Of a DNA stretch of 64,000 nt, positions 7,959 through 16,345 are shown piece after piece (position 1 is the first letter of the stretch; the number at the start of each line of letters is the position of its first letter). Below the pieces are notes generated by a model. It was given only the letters and a program-made list of their open reading frames with translations. It did not search any database and was not told where the DNA came from. Source of the stretch: Micavibrio sp. (GTDB lineage: Bacteria > Pseudomonadota > Alphaproteobacteria > Micavibrionales > Micavibrionaceae); contig JAPJQV010000003.1 in the NCBI GenBank assembly GCA_030824965.1, positions 186,001-250,000 on the forward strand, given 5' to 3'. Position numbers and translations under genes: made by a program.

Positions 7959-8860
7959 ACGTTCATTCGATGACTTTCATCCGCTCCGCATTGGCGATCT
8001 GCCTGGTTTTTACACCTTTTCAGATAGCTTTCGCTCAAGTTGTGAACGACGCCACGAAAGATACGAGTATATTCGGTGTCGGTGTTGATGCTGACCGGAT
8101 CAAGAAAGACGATGCAGTTGCGATCCCGCCGACGATCGAACAATTGAAAGAAATTCCCGGTCCAAAAGAACTTAAAAAAGAAAATTCGCTCCCGCTGGAT
8201 ATTCGGAAAGAAGCTTTAAAGGAAGCCGCCTTGTCTTATGGCGCCCGCGGTGGTCTGGCGACACGCACATACGAGATAAGCCAGCAACTGAAAAAACGCG
8301 ACAGTTACTTGGACAAGATCTACGATTTTCGCCAGCTTTTGATTGCTGCGCCATCGGGTTTGCAGATGGAGCCGCCAATTATCTCTGAAAGCCTCGATGC
8401 GCTCCTCATTGAAAATGACGGCCAGACCGCTGCTATATCTGATACGATTTACAATATTAATAAGAATGTCCGAATTGTTTCCGCTGCCCGTAACTGGCGC
8501 CAATATCTGGAGCGTCAATGGGGAGAGGTGGAAGAGCCGCCTGAAATCCTGCGTCCCGTAAATAGCGAAGAACGTGCTTTGTGGCGCGAACTGGTTGAGC
8601 AGGGCTGGGCTGAAGGCGTCATTCAGGCCGATGAGATTTTCGAGCAGGATCTGGCGACGCTAAATGCCGATTTCAATGGTATGGTTCGTTATCGTAAACT
8701 TTTGGCGCAAAGCATGGTATCCCCGCCTTTCGCGCAACAACTTGATCGTGGCGTGACCGGTGACGGTAATGTTATGCGCATCGGCGACCGCGCCGTTTCG
8801 ATTACGGAAGCTCCAAAACTCATTTCAGGATCAGACACATGGCGGCCCGCAAGCCGGTAA
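7955..8860 (+). CDS. dotC: DotC/TraI-like type IVB secretion protein
   Basis: 301 residues from GTG 7955, which overlaps the dotD stop by 4 bases; an in-frame ATG at 7970 is an alternative start. A signal peptide ends near FQIAFAQ, without an obvious lipobox Cys, although Legionella DotC is a lipoprotein. The body holds the DotC-family segments IRKEALKEAALSYGARGGL and a central region with RNWRQYLERQW, GWAEGVIQA and the downstream NADFNGMVRYRKLL. DotC acts with DotD in assembling the outer-membrane DotH ring. The end overlaps the start of dotB by 22 bases, so the three genes are translated as a coupled unit. Confidence 0.9.
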   Translation: MNVHSMTFIRSALAICLVFTPFQIAFAQVVNDATKDTSIFGVGVDADRIKKDDAVAIPPTIEQLKEIPGPKELKKENSLPLDIRKEALKEAALSYGARGGLATRTYEISQQLKKRDSYLDKIYDFRQLLIAAPSGLQMEPPIISESLDALLIENDGQTAAISDTIYNINKNVRIVSAARNWRQYLERQWGEVEEPPEILRPVNSEERALWRELVEQGWAEGVIQADEIFEQDLATLNADFNGMVRYRKLLAQSMVSPPFAQQLDRGVTGDGNVMRIGDRAVSITEAPKLISGSDTWRPASR

Positions 8861-9996
8861 GCCTTGTCAAAGGCGACCAGTCACTCGTTCAGACCTGGCC
8901 GGAGGAGCCTAGCCGCTTCGTCGAGGATCATGTCGATCCGTTTCTTCTATGGTGTGTGAAAAAGGGAACGTCCGATATCACAATACAGACCGACCGCCCG
9001 GTCTATACGGAAGTTCACGGTACATTATATCCAGGAACGTTCCGCGTTCTCGATTCAGCCGATATGAACGTCTTTCTGCATAAGATCTACGGAATCGACG
9101 CGACAGCGCGTCTCGCCTCCGGGACCGATCTCGATGTATCCTATGAAATTCGCCCTGACCGCTACAGCCGCGTTCGTTTCCGTGTCAATATCACGCCGAT
9201 CCTGGCGCGAGGGCGAGATGCGGCACAGATCACCATGCGGGTATTGCCGTCGGAACCGCCGAAAATGGACGATCTGAATATCGAGCAGCAAATCATCGAA
9301 AATTTTGCGCCACGACAAGGTATGATCGTCGTTACGGGACCGACCGGCTCAGGTAAGACAACTTTGCTGGCAGCTGGCATGCGCATGCTTTTAGAGCGTC
9401 CGGTTGGCTGCGGCAAGATGCTGACCTATGAAGCGCCGATCGAATTTACTTACGACACGATTCACTCCCCCCGGTCCTTGGTATCGCAAACAGAGATCCC
9501 GCGGCATTTGCCTGATTTTGCTGCCGGCGTCCGAAATGCGCTCCGCCGCAAACCGCAAATAATTCTCGTGGGGGAAGCGCGGGACAAGGAAACGATCTCG
9601 TCAGCTATCGAGGCTTCGCAAACGGGTCACGCCGTATATACAACAACACATACGACAGGTGTTGCGTCAACTATTCGCCGTATGGTGTCGGCTTTTGATC
9701 GCATGGAACGCTCTGAACGGGCCTATGCTTTAATGGAAACGTTGCGCATGATCGTTACACAGTCCTTGGTTCCGCGCGTCAATGGTGGACGAATAGGCGT
9801 ACGCGAATGGATGATTTTTCCCGATGAGGTCCGCGAAAAACTTCTCGATATGGATTTCGAACAATGGAGCGTGGAAATTCAGCGCATGATCCCGTTTTAT
9901 GGTCAGACGATGAGCAAAAGCGCCAATATCGTTTTTGAAAAAGGGCTGATCGATAAGCGGCATTACCTTTTATTGAGCGCTTCAACCGGTTCGTGA
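8839..9996 (+). CDS. dotB: DotB/TraJ-like secretion ATPase
   Basis: 385 residues. Walker A GPTGSGKTT is at 167-175, the Walker B region with IILVGEARD at 241-249, and the His-box TTTHT near 268-272, all typical of the VirB11/PilT-type hexameric ATPases. The N-terminal domain (residues 30-150, including SDITIQTDRPVY) has the PilT-like pattern. DotB powers substrate transfer and docks on DotO at the inner membrane. It overlaps dotC and lies 12 bases before icmT, so it is in the same operon. No key residue appears to be missing. Confidence 0.95.
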   Translation: MAARKPVSLVKGDQSLVQTWPEEPSRFVEDHVDPFLLWCVKKGTSDITIQTDRPVYTEVHGTLYPGTFRVLDSADMNVFLHKIYGIDATARLASGTDLDVSYEIRPDRYSRVRFRVNITPILARGRDAAQITMRVLPSEPPKMDDLNIEQQIIENFAPRQGMIVVTGPTGSGKTTLLAAGMRMLLERPVGCGKMLTYEAPIEFTYDTIHSPRSLVSQTEIPRHLPDFAAGVRNALRRKPQIILVGEARDKETISSAIEASQTGHAVYTTTHTTGVASTIRRMVSAFDRMERSERAYALMETLRMIVTQSLVPRVNGGRIGVREWMIFPDEVREKLLDMDFEQWSVEIQRMIPFYGQTMSKSANIVFEKGLIDKRHYLLLSASTGS

Positions 9997-10008
9997 TAGA
10001 CTTATCCC

Positions 10009-10308
10009 ATGGCAACCAATATTTCAGACGTCAAAGAACAGCTGAACTGGCATTGGAGAAACTCGATGCGCCCGATCCGCTTTTTCGCGCTCGACGCCAG
10101 GGCAGCCATGCCGCTTTGCTTTTTGCTCCCGTTTCCCCGTTGGTCGACTTTGATACTTGCGGTCGCTGTGATCGTTTTCTTCGTTTTTCTGGAGAAAAAA
10201 GGGCTGACTTTTCCGGCGGCGATGCGGGCGATCAGGGGAATCTTATTCGGTGACCGTCGTCCGGCTCTCATGACCTTCAAATACCGGAAATTAAAAGATT
10301 TCGGATGA
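10009..10308 (+). CDS. icmT: IcmT/TraK-like type IVB secretion protein
   Basis: 99 residues with the highly recognisable IcmT block: WHWRNSMRPIRFFALDARAA at residues 14-33, followed by two short apolar segments (33-41 and 46-61) and a basic C-terminal part (RAIRGILFGDRRPA). IcmT is a small inner-membrane protein needed for export and pore-related functions in Legionella and is conserved as TraK in IncI plasmids. It starts 12 bases after dotB. The next gene follows after 98 bases. Confidence 0.93.
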   Translation: MATNISDVKEQLNWHWRNSMRPIRFFALDARAAMPLCFLLPFPRWSTLILAVAVIVFFVFLEKKGLTFPAAMRAIRGILFGDRRPALMTFKYRKLKDFG

Positions 10309-10406
10309 TCGATAAGCGTGCGAAACCTGTATTGTTTGCTTGAGTTTTAACGCGTCTGGCCTTATTTTTAGCGTCACTTTCAATAAAGTAGAAACGGGCG
10401 ATCTGC

Positions 10407-11357
10407 ATGAACCGCAAGATATTATTTCTGACAACGGCCATAATTTCGGTTTGGGCCACGGCATCTGCCAACGCTGGTTTCGAATGGAATCCACCGCCTG
10501 TCAGACAGGTGCCAAATGTTCCTGCGGTTTCTGCTCCCTCATCAGCACCGAATATAGATGGTCCATTGACGCCGATGCCGGGCGAGCCTGCGCCGATTGC
10601 CAAGGTCGAGCCGGTTTCCGAAGCCGACATCATGGATAACGGCGCCGCGGTGGCGCCTGTCACACAAATAAATCCGGGCATGAAGACAATCGGCAATGCA
10701 CCGCAAGAGCTTTCGAACATAGATTCTGAAAGCCTACCTTTGCCCAATGAAAATATCTCATGGGAACAGCCGCAAATTTCGGACGTCGTCGAGGGATTCG
10801 GCAAAGACATTCCTTTGGCTGTCGCCTTGCAGCAAATTGTCCCGCCTGCTTATAAAGTTTCTTATGATACAGGTGTCGACCAGGGAAAGCCTGTGACATG
10901 GAATGGCGGCAGCGCCTGGACTAATGTTGTCAGCGATATGCTGAAAAGCAGAAAACTTCATGCCGAAATGTCCGGCAACACGATAACGATTTCCGAGGGT
11001 GTCGGCGCTGATTTGCAGATGCAGGCCGCTCCTTCTTCCATGCCGGCAGAACCGCAGATCGCGTCAACAGAGGCAAAGCCCACACTCGATATGACGCGTA
11101 AGAATCATTGGACGGCTCAAGCCGGACAGGGCTTGCGTGAAACGCTGCAAAACTGGAGCGGCAATGCCAATGTCGAACTGGCTTGGCAGGATGCGAAAGA
11201 CATACCTATCGGTTCCGCTTTTTCTTATGAAGGAACATACGATCAGGCTGTTGATGCTTTATTGTCGCTCTATAGCGGTGGCGCAAATGAGCCGAAAGGT
11301 AAGCTTTACCCAAATCTTCCCGAAGGACCGAGCGTTCTGGTCATCGGGTCGAATTAA
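10407..11357 (+). CDS. Periplasmic TcpQ/PilL-like protein of the secretion apparatus
   Basis: 316 residues with a signal peptide (ISVWATASANA) and a Pro-rich linker (residues about 28-70). Two related halves of TcpQ/STN-like type follow. The first is IPLAVALQQIVPPAYKVSYD...VTWNG...SDMLKSRKLHAEM; the second is HWTAQAGQGLRETLQNWSGN...VELAWQD...AVDALLSL. In type IV pilus and IncI systems such domains (PilL, TcpQ) sit in the periplasm near the outer-membrane secretin. It follows icmT and converges on the dotF-dotG-dotH-dotI block with only 9 bases between the stop codons. It could be the functional counterpart of a small Legionella core protein such as DotK, but the similarity I can see is only to the TcpQ-type fold. 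Confidence 0.75.
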   Translation: MNRKILFLTTAIISVWATASANAGFEWNPPPVRQVPNVPAVSAPSSAPNIDGPLTPMPGEPAPIAKVEPVSEADIMDNGAAVAPVTQINPGMKTIGNAPQELSNIDSESLPLPNENISWEQPQISDVVEGFGKDIPLAVALQQIVPPAYKVSYDTGVDQGKPVTWNGGSAWTNVVSDMLKSRKLHAEMSGNTITISEGVGADLQMQAAPSSMPAEPQIASTEAKPTLDMTRKNHWTAQAGQGLRETLQNWSGNANVELAWQDAKDIPIGSAFSYEGTYDQAVDALLSLYSGGANEPKGKLYPNLPEGPSVLVIGSN

Positions 11358-11366
11358 TATTTAAGA

Positions 11367-12461
11367 TTATTGGCCTATACTGCCGGTGCTTCCCTGAACG
11401 ACCCAGCGTCCGCCTGATTGGGAAATAGATTGAACCTGACCAATTCCTGAAATGCTGTCGCCGACACGAATAGTTTGAAGTCCTGCTTCGCCGGACTTGC
11501 CGACCATGGCTTCACCAGGGCGAGCACTTCTGAGTTCCCATTTCGAGGCAGCTTTAGGTTTCGTTGCTGCAATTTTCCTTTTCGGCGGCGATTTTTTCAC
11601 GACAACCTTTGACGGCTCTTCATTGTAGCTGGTCGAGATTTGTGGTTTAGGCGCAGGAGAGTCAGATAGCCTGGAAACACGTGTTTCAAGACGTTCAATT
11701 GCCGATTTTAATTCAGAAATTTCCGCGGAGTTATTATTGATGGAAGGCACAGGTTGTTCGGTAATTTTTTTCTCAAGCGATTCCATGCGGGTAATCAGTT
11801 GATCGAGTTTTGATTGCAAACCAACATCTTGTATAACCGGAGCCGCGACCGGAACAGTTGTTTCCGCCGTTTGCTCTAATTGAGGTGTCGGTTGAGCCTT
11901 AACGGGATCCGCTTTTTTAATCTGGTCGATATTCGGCAAATTCTGCGGAACGGGCAATTTCTGAGATGGCGCAGATTCTATCGGCGCTGTCATGCTCGGC
12001 CCTTGTTCCGGGAGCGACGGGGTGGTCTGGCTGCCTTGATCCAGTAAAGTCGGATCGTTCATGAAACCTTGGGAGTTGCTTGGGTCTGATTCTTGCTGGA
12101 GTTCTACGGGTGCAGGAACATCTCCATTCTGCAAGGAGCCCAGTTCTGTTGCAGGTGGCACTGCCGGTTGAGCTGTTGTGATTTCCTGAGAAGGCGCTCC
12201 AAGTTCAGGATTGCTTGAATCTGAACCGCCCGAAAATACGGACATCAGTATTCCGATTGCAATGATCCCGGCTATACCGAAAACAACCAGATTAAAGATA
12301 GAAAATTTCTTTTTAGGTTTTACAGCTTTTTGCGGCTGGGTATCTTCCCAGTTCTCGTCATAAGTCTCATCGTCGTAGACATCACCCAGATCGTCCTGAT
12401 CGAGAAGGTCGTCATCCATGAAGTCCTGATCGTCGAGATTATTTGGGTCGTTTGATGCCAT
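11367..12461 (-). CDS. icmG: IcmG/DotF-like inner-membrane protein
   Basis: 364 residues. An acidic cytoplasmic N-terminus (residues 1-45), a basic patch (KPKKK), one membrane span at 54-76 and a long Pro/Gln-rich periplasmic linker are followed by a coiled coil near 205-265 (LQSKLDQLITRMESLEKKI). The C-terminal GspC/PilP-like domain holds WELRSARPGEAMV and TIRVGDSISGIGQV. This layout is that of IcmG/DotF (TraP), which bridges inner-membrane and periplasmic parts of the Dot/Icm channel. It is the last gene of a leftward operon dotI-dotH-dotG-dotF, the same order as Legionella icmL-K-E-G. Confidence 0.88.
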   Translation of the reverse strand: MASNDPNNLDDQDFMDDDLLDQDDLGDVYDDETYDENWEDTQPQKAVKPKKKFSIFNLVVFGIAGIIAIGILMSVFSGGSDSSNPELGAPSQEITTAQPAVPPATELGSLQNGDVPAPVELQQESDPSNSQGFMNDPTLLDQGSQTTPSLPEQGPSMTAPIESAPSQKLPVPQNLPNIDQIKKADPVKAQPTPQLEQTAETTVPVAAPVIQDVGLQSKLDQLITRMESLEKKITEQPVPSINNNSAEISELKSAIERLETRVSRLSDSPAPKPQISTSYNEEPSKVVVKKSPPKRKIAATKPKAASKWELRSARPGEAMVGKSGEAGLQTIRVGDSISGIGQVQSISQSGGRWVVQGSTGSIGQ

Positions 12462-12492
12462 CTGTTTTATGCCTTAACGTTTCTAACCCGGA

Positions 12493-14076
12493 TTACCGGT
12501 TATTCAGGTAGTCCTGTGTTGAGAAAATAGTGGAAGTTCTGCCGTTATAGTTATTAAACGACCCATTATTGCTCCCGGTGTTCTGGACATTGTTCGATAT
12601 GCCCTGATAAATATTGCCGCCCTGATAATTACCTTGGTAATTACCTGTTCCCTGAAGATTCTGAGCACCCTGAAGACCTTGAAGCAAATACAAAGGTGAT
12701 TGCGGTTGACCGCCACTTTGCTGGAATTGCTGCTGCAGCAGATTTTGCTGTTGTTGCTCCATACGTGTTCTGGCCGTCTCCGGATTATTGGAGCCGACAA
12801 GCAAATCCTGATCCGTAATCGGCGTCATAAAAAGAATACCCATTGGCGTTCCGGCGCGTACGCGTACCAAAGGCTGAACATTATCGCCTTCCTGCTCAAG
12901 GATTTCGCCTGCGCGTTCTCCTGCTTTTTCAAGACCCGAAGCCAGCTGTTCCTGATAATCGATTTCAGGTTCATCCTGCACAACAACATCCCCGGTTACA
13001 ACAGTAGTGGTACCCTGTTTATCGGCATAGGCTTCAGCGACGCCTTCAATGAAATCGGCGGCTGCCGGTAAAACGATGCGTTCCCAATATCTGTTGTCGA
13101 CATCAGTCGCCATGCCGGTCAGGGTCGTGTCGGGATCGAGGGCATAGGCATCGATAGGAATGCTGACGCCTTTTTTGTTAATCAGGGTACGGAATTGCAG
13201 AACCAGATATTTCTGGGAGCGCTGGAAAGTGCCAAGGACTCGGCTGCCGTTAAAGGGGCCGGACACGATCATTGCAACAATCGGTCCCGGGATGTCGGAA
13301 TTAGCCTCGATTAAAAGCTGGCTATATTCGATAGCCCCTGCAGGTAATATGACTTTTGCAGGAGGTCCGGAAATCAGAGGCGAATTCGGATCGTTGAGTT
13401 GCTGGCTTGCTTGTTGTGTCGCCTGGGAATTTTGCTGCGCTTTTTGCTGCGCCTCTAACAATTGCTGCAGATCGGTGATCTGCATGGATTTGAGATTCTC
13501 GATTTTCTTGCCGGACAAAATTTGCGACATTTGCGCATTCATCTGAGCGACAAGATTTGACACGGCTTGCGCCTTGGCTGGATCTTGTACTTCCTGCGTA
13601 GCCTGAGCTTGCTCGGCCTTTAGGCGTTCGTCTTGAATCTGTCGCCATTTCAACAAAGGATCTTCGGCTGTCGCTTCTTCGGCTGGAAGCTGCAACTGTG
13701 TTTTACCAGTTTCAATCGGTTGGGGCATAAAGCTTGTGCCCTGTTTCTGAGCTTCTTCCTGGTTCTGCTGATTCGTTTCTTCGATGACCTGCTTCATCTC
13801 GGGCGAAAGATCGGCCGTTCCCGGTGCTTGTTTCAGGTCGTTTCCGGCAGTAACAGTGGAGCTTGGACCTGTGGCTTCCGAGCCACCAAATAAGGTGATA
13901 GCGCCTACGATGACAAGCAGCCCTGCGACGACAAGGCCTATCTTGACAGCAGGATTTTGTTTAACGAGGTCGGACAAAGAGCCTTTTTCGCTGTCCTGAT
14001 CGAATTCGCCGAAATCCGTATCGAGATCGGTGTCGGCAGTATCGAAGTCGTCGTTGAGATCGTCTTTGTTATTCAT
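12493..14076 (-). CDS. icmE: IcmE/DotG-like channel protein (VirB10-like)
   Basis: 527 residues. There is an acidic cytoplasmic N-terminus, one membrane span at 44-64 (KIGLVVAGLLVIVGAITLFG) and a Gln-rich periplasmic middle (residues about 100-235). The VirB10/TrbI-like C-terminal domain includes ILPAGAIEYSQLLIEANSDI, GPIVAMIVSGPFNGSRVLG and MGILFMTPI. A Gln/Asn-rich tail follows. Legionella DotG is about twice as long because of pentapeptide-like repeats that this protein lacks. DotG spans both membranes and forms the central channel. Its start overlaps the end of dotH by 8 bases, so translation is probably coupled. Confidence 0.93.
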   Translation of the reverse strand: MNNKDDLNDDFDTADTDLDTDFGEFDQDSEKGSLSDLVKQNPAVKIGLVVAGLLVIVGAITLFGGSEATGPSSTVTAGNDLKQAPGTADLSPEMKQVIEETNQQNQEEAQKQGTSFMPQPIETGKTQLQLPAEEATAEDPLLKWRQIQDERLKAEQAQATQEVQDPAKAQAVSNLVAQMNAQMSQILSGKKIENLKSMQITDLQQLLEAQQKAQQNSQATQQASQQLNDPNSPLISGPPAKVILPAGAIEYSQLLIEANSDIPGPIVAMIVSGPFNGSRVLGTFQRSQKYLVLQFRTLINKKGVSIPIDAYALDPDTTLTGMATDVDNRYWERIVLPAAADFIEGVAEAYADKQGTTTVVTGDVVVQDEPEIDYQEQLASGLEKAGERAGEILEQEGDNVQPLVRVRAGTPMGILFMTPITDQDLLVGSNNPETARTRMEQQQQNLLQQQFQQSGGQPQSPLYLLQGLQGAQNLQGTGNYQGNYQGGNIYQGISNNVQNTGSNNGSFNNYNGRTSTIFSTQDYLNNR

Positions 14077-15298
14077 CGGAAATATCCGTTTTCTTTAATT
14101 GCGCGCGAACCATTTTACCTTTATCGGACAGCAAAAGGACGGGTGTAAACTTCATGGCATAAACATTCGTGCCATCGGCGGATCGCACGGATGAATCCCA
14201 TGCCGGCGAAAGAAGAGTATAGGGGGTTCTGACATAGGTCACGCCGCCCGCTTCATAGGCAGTTGTGCGTCCATCGATGCCTTCGATCTTCAATTTACTG
14301 GCGGAAGCAGGAGGAACACCTTCGAGAATTGTCGATAAAGACTGGTCTCCCGCGGTTGTCGTCACCTGGCGCTGTATAGGTGGCGCGATACCATTAGGTC
14401 CAAGTTCGGCGATCTGGACATCCGCGCGAACCTGAACGGATTTACGATCAGTACGAAGGGTGAAAATAACAGGCGGATTAAGGCCAACAAGTCGCATGGA
14501 GACGTTACCAAAAGCAAAATCGGCCATCGGTGTAATGCGAAGCATATTCGACCCGGTTTCCGGTTGCAGCACTTCGAAATTACCCGCCCAGCTTATATCC
14601 TGAATAGGCCAAGGCTGGCCGGAAGCGTCGACGATGCTTAATGTAGTCACATGACCGACAGATGTCTTGATTTCGACAGGCGGCGTCCCGGGGTCGAGCG
14701 AAATAGTCTGGAATGTCGATTCAGGTTTGGGATTTGGATAGATTGGCGTCTGCACCGCTTGCTGTGTTTCATCATACATTTCCAGCAATTTACGAATTTC
14801 ATCCGTTTTCATCGGCATTAAGCCGGAAGACGCCGCGCCGAAAGCCTGTTTGCGAATTTCGGCTTCTTTCTGCTCGTCGGTCTGTCCTTCTGGCAGATTG
14901 TCAGTCAGTGGTAAATCAAGTCCCGGCGGTGCTTGCAAAGGCGGGGCTGTAACATCCTGAGCCGAATTTGCATTCTGATCGCCGCCTGTCAGGCGGTCGA
15001 GAATGGCGGATGAAGGAAGTGATGATCCTTGAGATGCATTATTTTGCTGGGGGGCAGTCTGGTTTGCGGGCTCGGTATTGGTATCGGGCTGAGATAACTC
15101 TACGTCGCCAGTGCCTTGTAAAGCGCTTTGCTGGTCTAAAGCTGTGGCGGCATCGGCAGGAGATTGTAAAGTGGCAGGTGCTGTCTGGGCCGGCTGTCCG
15201 GCGGCGAGAGATGGATTTGCCATGACGGTTGTAGCCAGAAAAGCGGCAATCCCTGAAAGCAGGATACGGCAGTTTAAATTTTTTCCAGATTCTATCAT
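14069..15298 (-). CDS. icmK: IcmK/DotH-like outer-membrane channel protein
   Basis: 409 residues with a signal peptide (LATTVMANPSLAA), a Gln/Asn/Pro-rich N-terminal part, and the DotH/TraN C-terminal region: VEIKTSVGHVTTLSIVDASG, WPIQDISWAGNFEVL, FAFGNVSMRLVG and TPYTLLSPAWDSSVRSADG. DotH forms the outer-membrane ring of the Dot/Icm complex with DotC and DotD, whose genes lie about 5 kb away on the other strand. It has 102 untranslated bases before it, downstream of dotI. Confidence 0.93.
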   Translation of the reverse strand: MIESGKNLNCRILLSGIAAFLATTVMANPSLAAGQPAQTAPATLQSPADAATALDQQSALQGTGDVELSQPDTNTEPANQTAPQQNNASQGSSLPSSAILDRLTGGDQNANSAQDVTAPPLQAPPGLDLPLTDNLPEGQTDEQKEAEIRKQAFGAASSGLMPMKTDEIRKLLEMYDETQQAVQTPIYPNPKPESTFQTISLDPGTPPVEIKTSVGHVTTLSIVDASGQPWPIQDISWAGNFEVLQPETGSNMLRITPMADFAFGNVSMRLVGLNPPVIFTLRTDRKSVQVRADVQIAELGPNGIAPPIQRQVTTTAGDQSLSTILEGVPPASASKLKIEGIDGRTTAYEAGGVTYVRTPYTLLSPAWDSSVRSADGTNVYAMKFTPVLLLSDKGKMVRAQLKKTDISDE

Positions 15299-15400
15299 CT
15301 ACACACCAAAGAAACTTAAGCCCGTATTATTTCGAAAGCTTTTCCGAAAGACCATAGCTTTTTCAGTTGTTAAAGTCATCTATCAAAAATCCACTTAAAG

Positions 15401-16135
15401 TTATCGCGGTTGGGCGATCCATTGTTCGATACCCACGCCATTGGGACTTTCAAGTTTGGAAACTCGCACGATGAGAAGCGTAAGAACAAGGTTATCGGCT
15501 CTTCTAAGGGCTCCGGCTTGATAGGTAATCACCATTGGCAATTCGACCTGCCATTGGTAGCGGCCATTGACCACGCCTTCAGAAATCAGAACCGGCGCGC
15601 TGGTCGGGGCCGCAGTCAGGACCTGCTGGTTTTGTTCTACGGATTCCATAATTCTTGACTTCTCAAGGGCTGTCGTAAAACTCGCCCAGCCGATGCGGGT
15701 AAAGTTACGTGAAGCTTCCTGCAAGCGGCGACGGTAATCGTGAAATCCAAATGTCATAACCTCTGTGGCCGCTTGTGCCGTCCATGACATCAGGGCTGGC
15801 GTACTTAAATTAGGTTCGTTTAGGGAGACCATAGGAACAAGGCGACCGTCATTGGTTGTCGCGAAATACCTGTCTTGCGGCTTGTTCGTTGAAACCACAT
15901 AAAACATGGCCAGGATAAGGCCGATGATGATAACGCCTTCAATTAGCGCAATTTTTAAAAGAGTGCGGTATCCGTCTCTATAAAATTCGTTCCGAATAAC
16001 GACTGTCCCTAATCCGCCCGCCTCGACGCTTTCGGTCGGCGCAGCCTCAGGTCGGGCCTTGCCACCGGGCGGACGAGCTGCCGTTGACGCTGGCCTGTTG
16101 GCCGGTCGGGTTTGAGAAGAAGGGGCATCAGACAT
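15401..16135 (-). CDS. icmL: IcmL/DotI-like inner-membrane protein
   Basis: 244 residues with a Pro/Ala-rich cytoplasmic N-terminus, one membrane span at about 61-82 (KIALIEGVIIIGLILAMFYV), and a periplasmic NTF2/VirB8-like domain with the DotI-family segments MSWTAQAATEVMTFGFHDYR and NFTRIGWASFTTALEKS. DotI (TraM) forms an inner-membrane complex with DotJ. No separate dotJ is seen here. It is the first gene of the leftward dotI-H-G-F operon, whose promoter must lie in the 210-base divergent region 16136-16345. Confidence 0.93.
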   Translation of the reverse strand: MSDAPSSQTRPANRPASTAARPPGGKARPEAAPTESVEAGGLGTVVIRNEFYRDGYRTLLKIALIEGVIIIGLILAMFYVVSTNKPQDRYFATTNDGRLVPMVSLNEPNLSTPALMSWTAQAATEVMTFGFHDYRRRLQEASRNFTRIGWASFTTALEKSRIMESVEQNQQVLTAAPTSAPVLISEGVVNGRYQWQVELPMVITYQAGALRRADNLVLTLLIVRVSKLESPNGVGIEQWIAQPR

Positions 16136-16306
16136 AACGGATCTCTTAAGTTCGATACTTAATAATATATCATAGAGTTGAATCGGTTTGAAAATCTATC
16201 AGAGATCGCATCAACCGCCTAGAGAAGATGAACGTCAGCTTCTTATCGACTTCCTATGAGGGTTCTGGCCTTTTATCAAAAACTCATGCTAGAATAATCG
16301 CTGAAA

Positions 16307-16329
16307 GGCGGATCAGGGCTTGGTCCGCC
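16307..16329 (+). promoter_or_regulatory. Leader hairpin before the first tandem-family gene
   Basis: GGCGGA (16307-16312) pairs with TCCGCC (16324-16329) around an 11-base loop. A GGGTGT motif (16337-16342) and the TTG start (16346) follow directly. A possible -10 (TAGAAT, about 16290) lies upstream. It may mask or expose the ribosome site; function inferred. Confidence 0.35.
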
Positions 16330-16345
16330 GCATCGAGGGTGTAAT

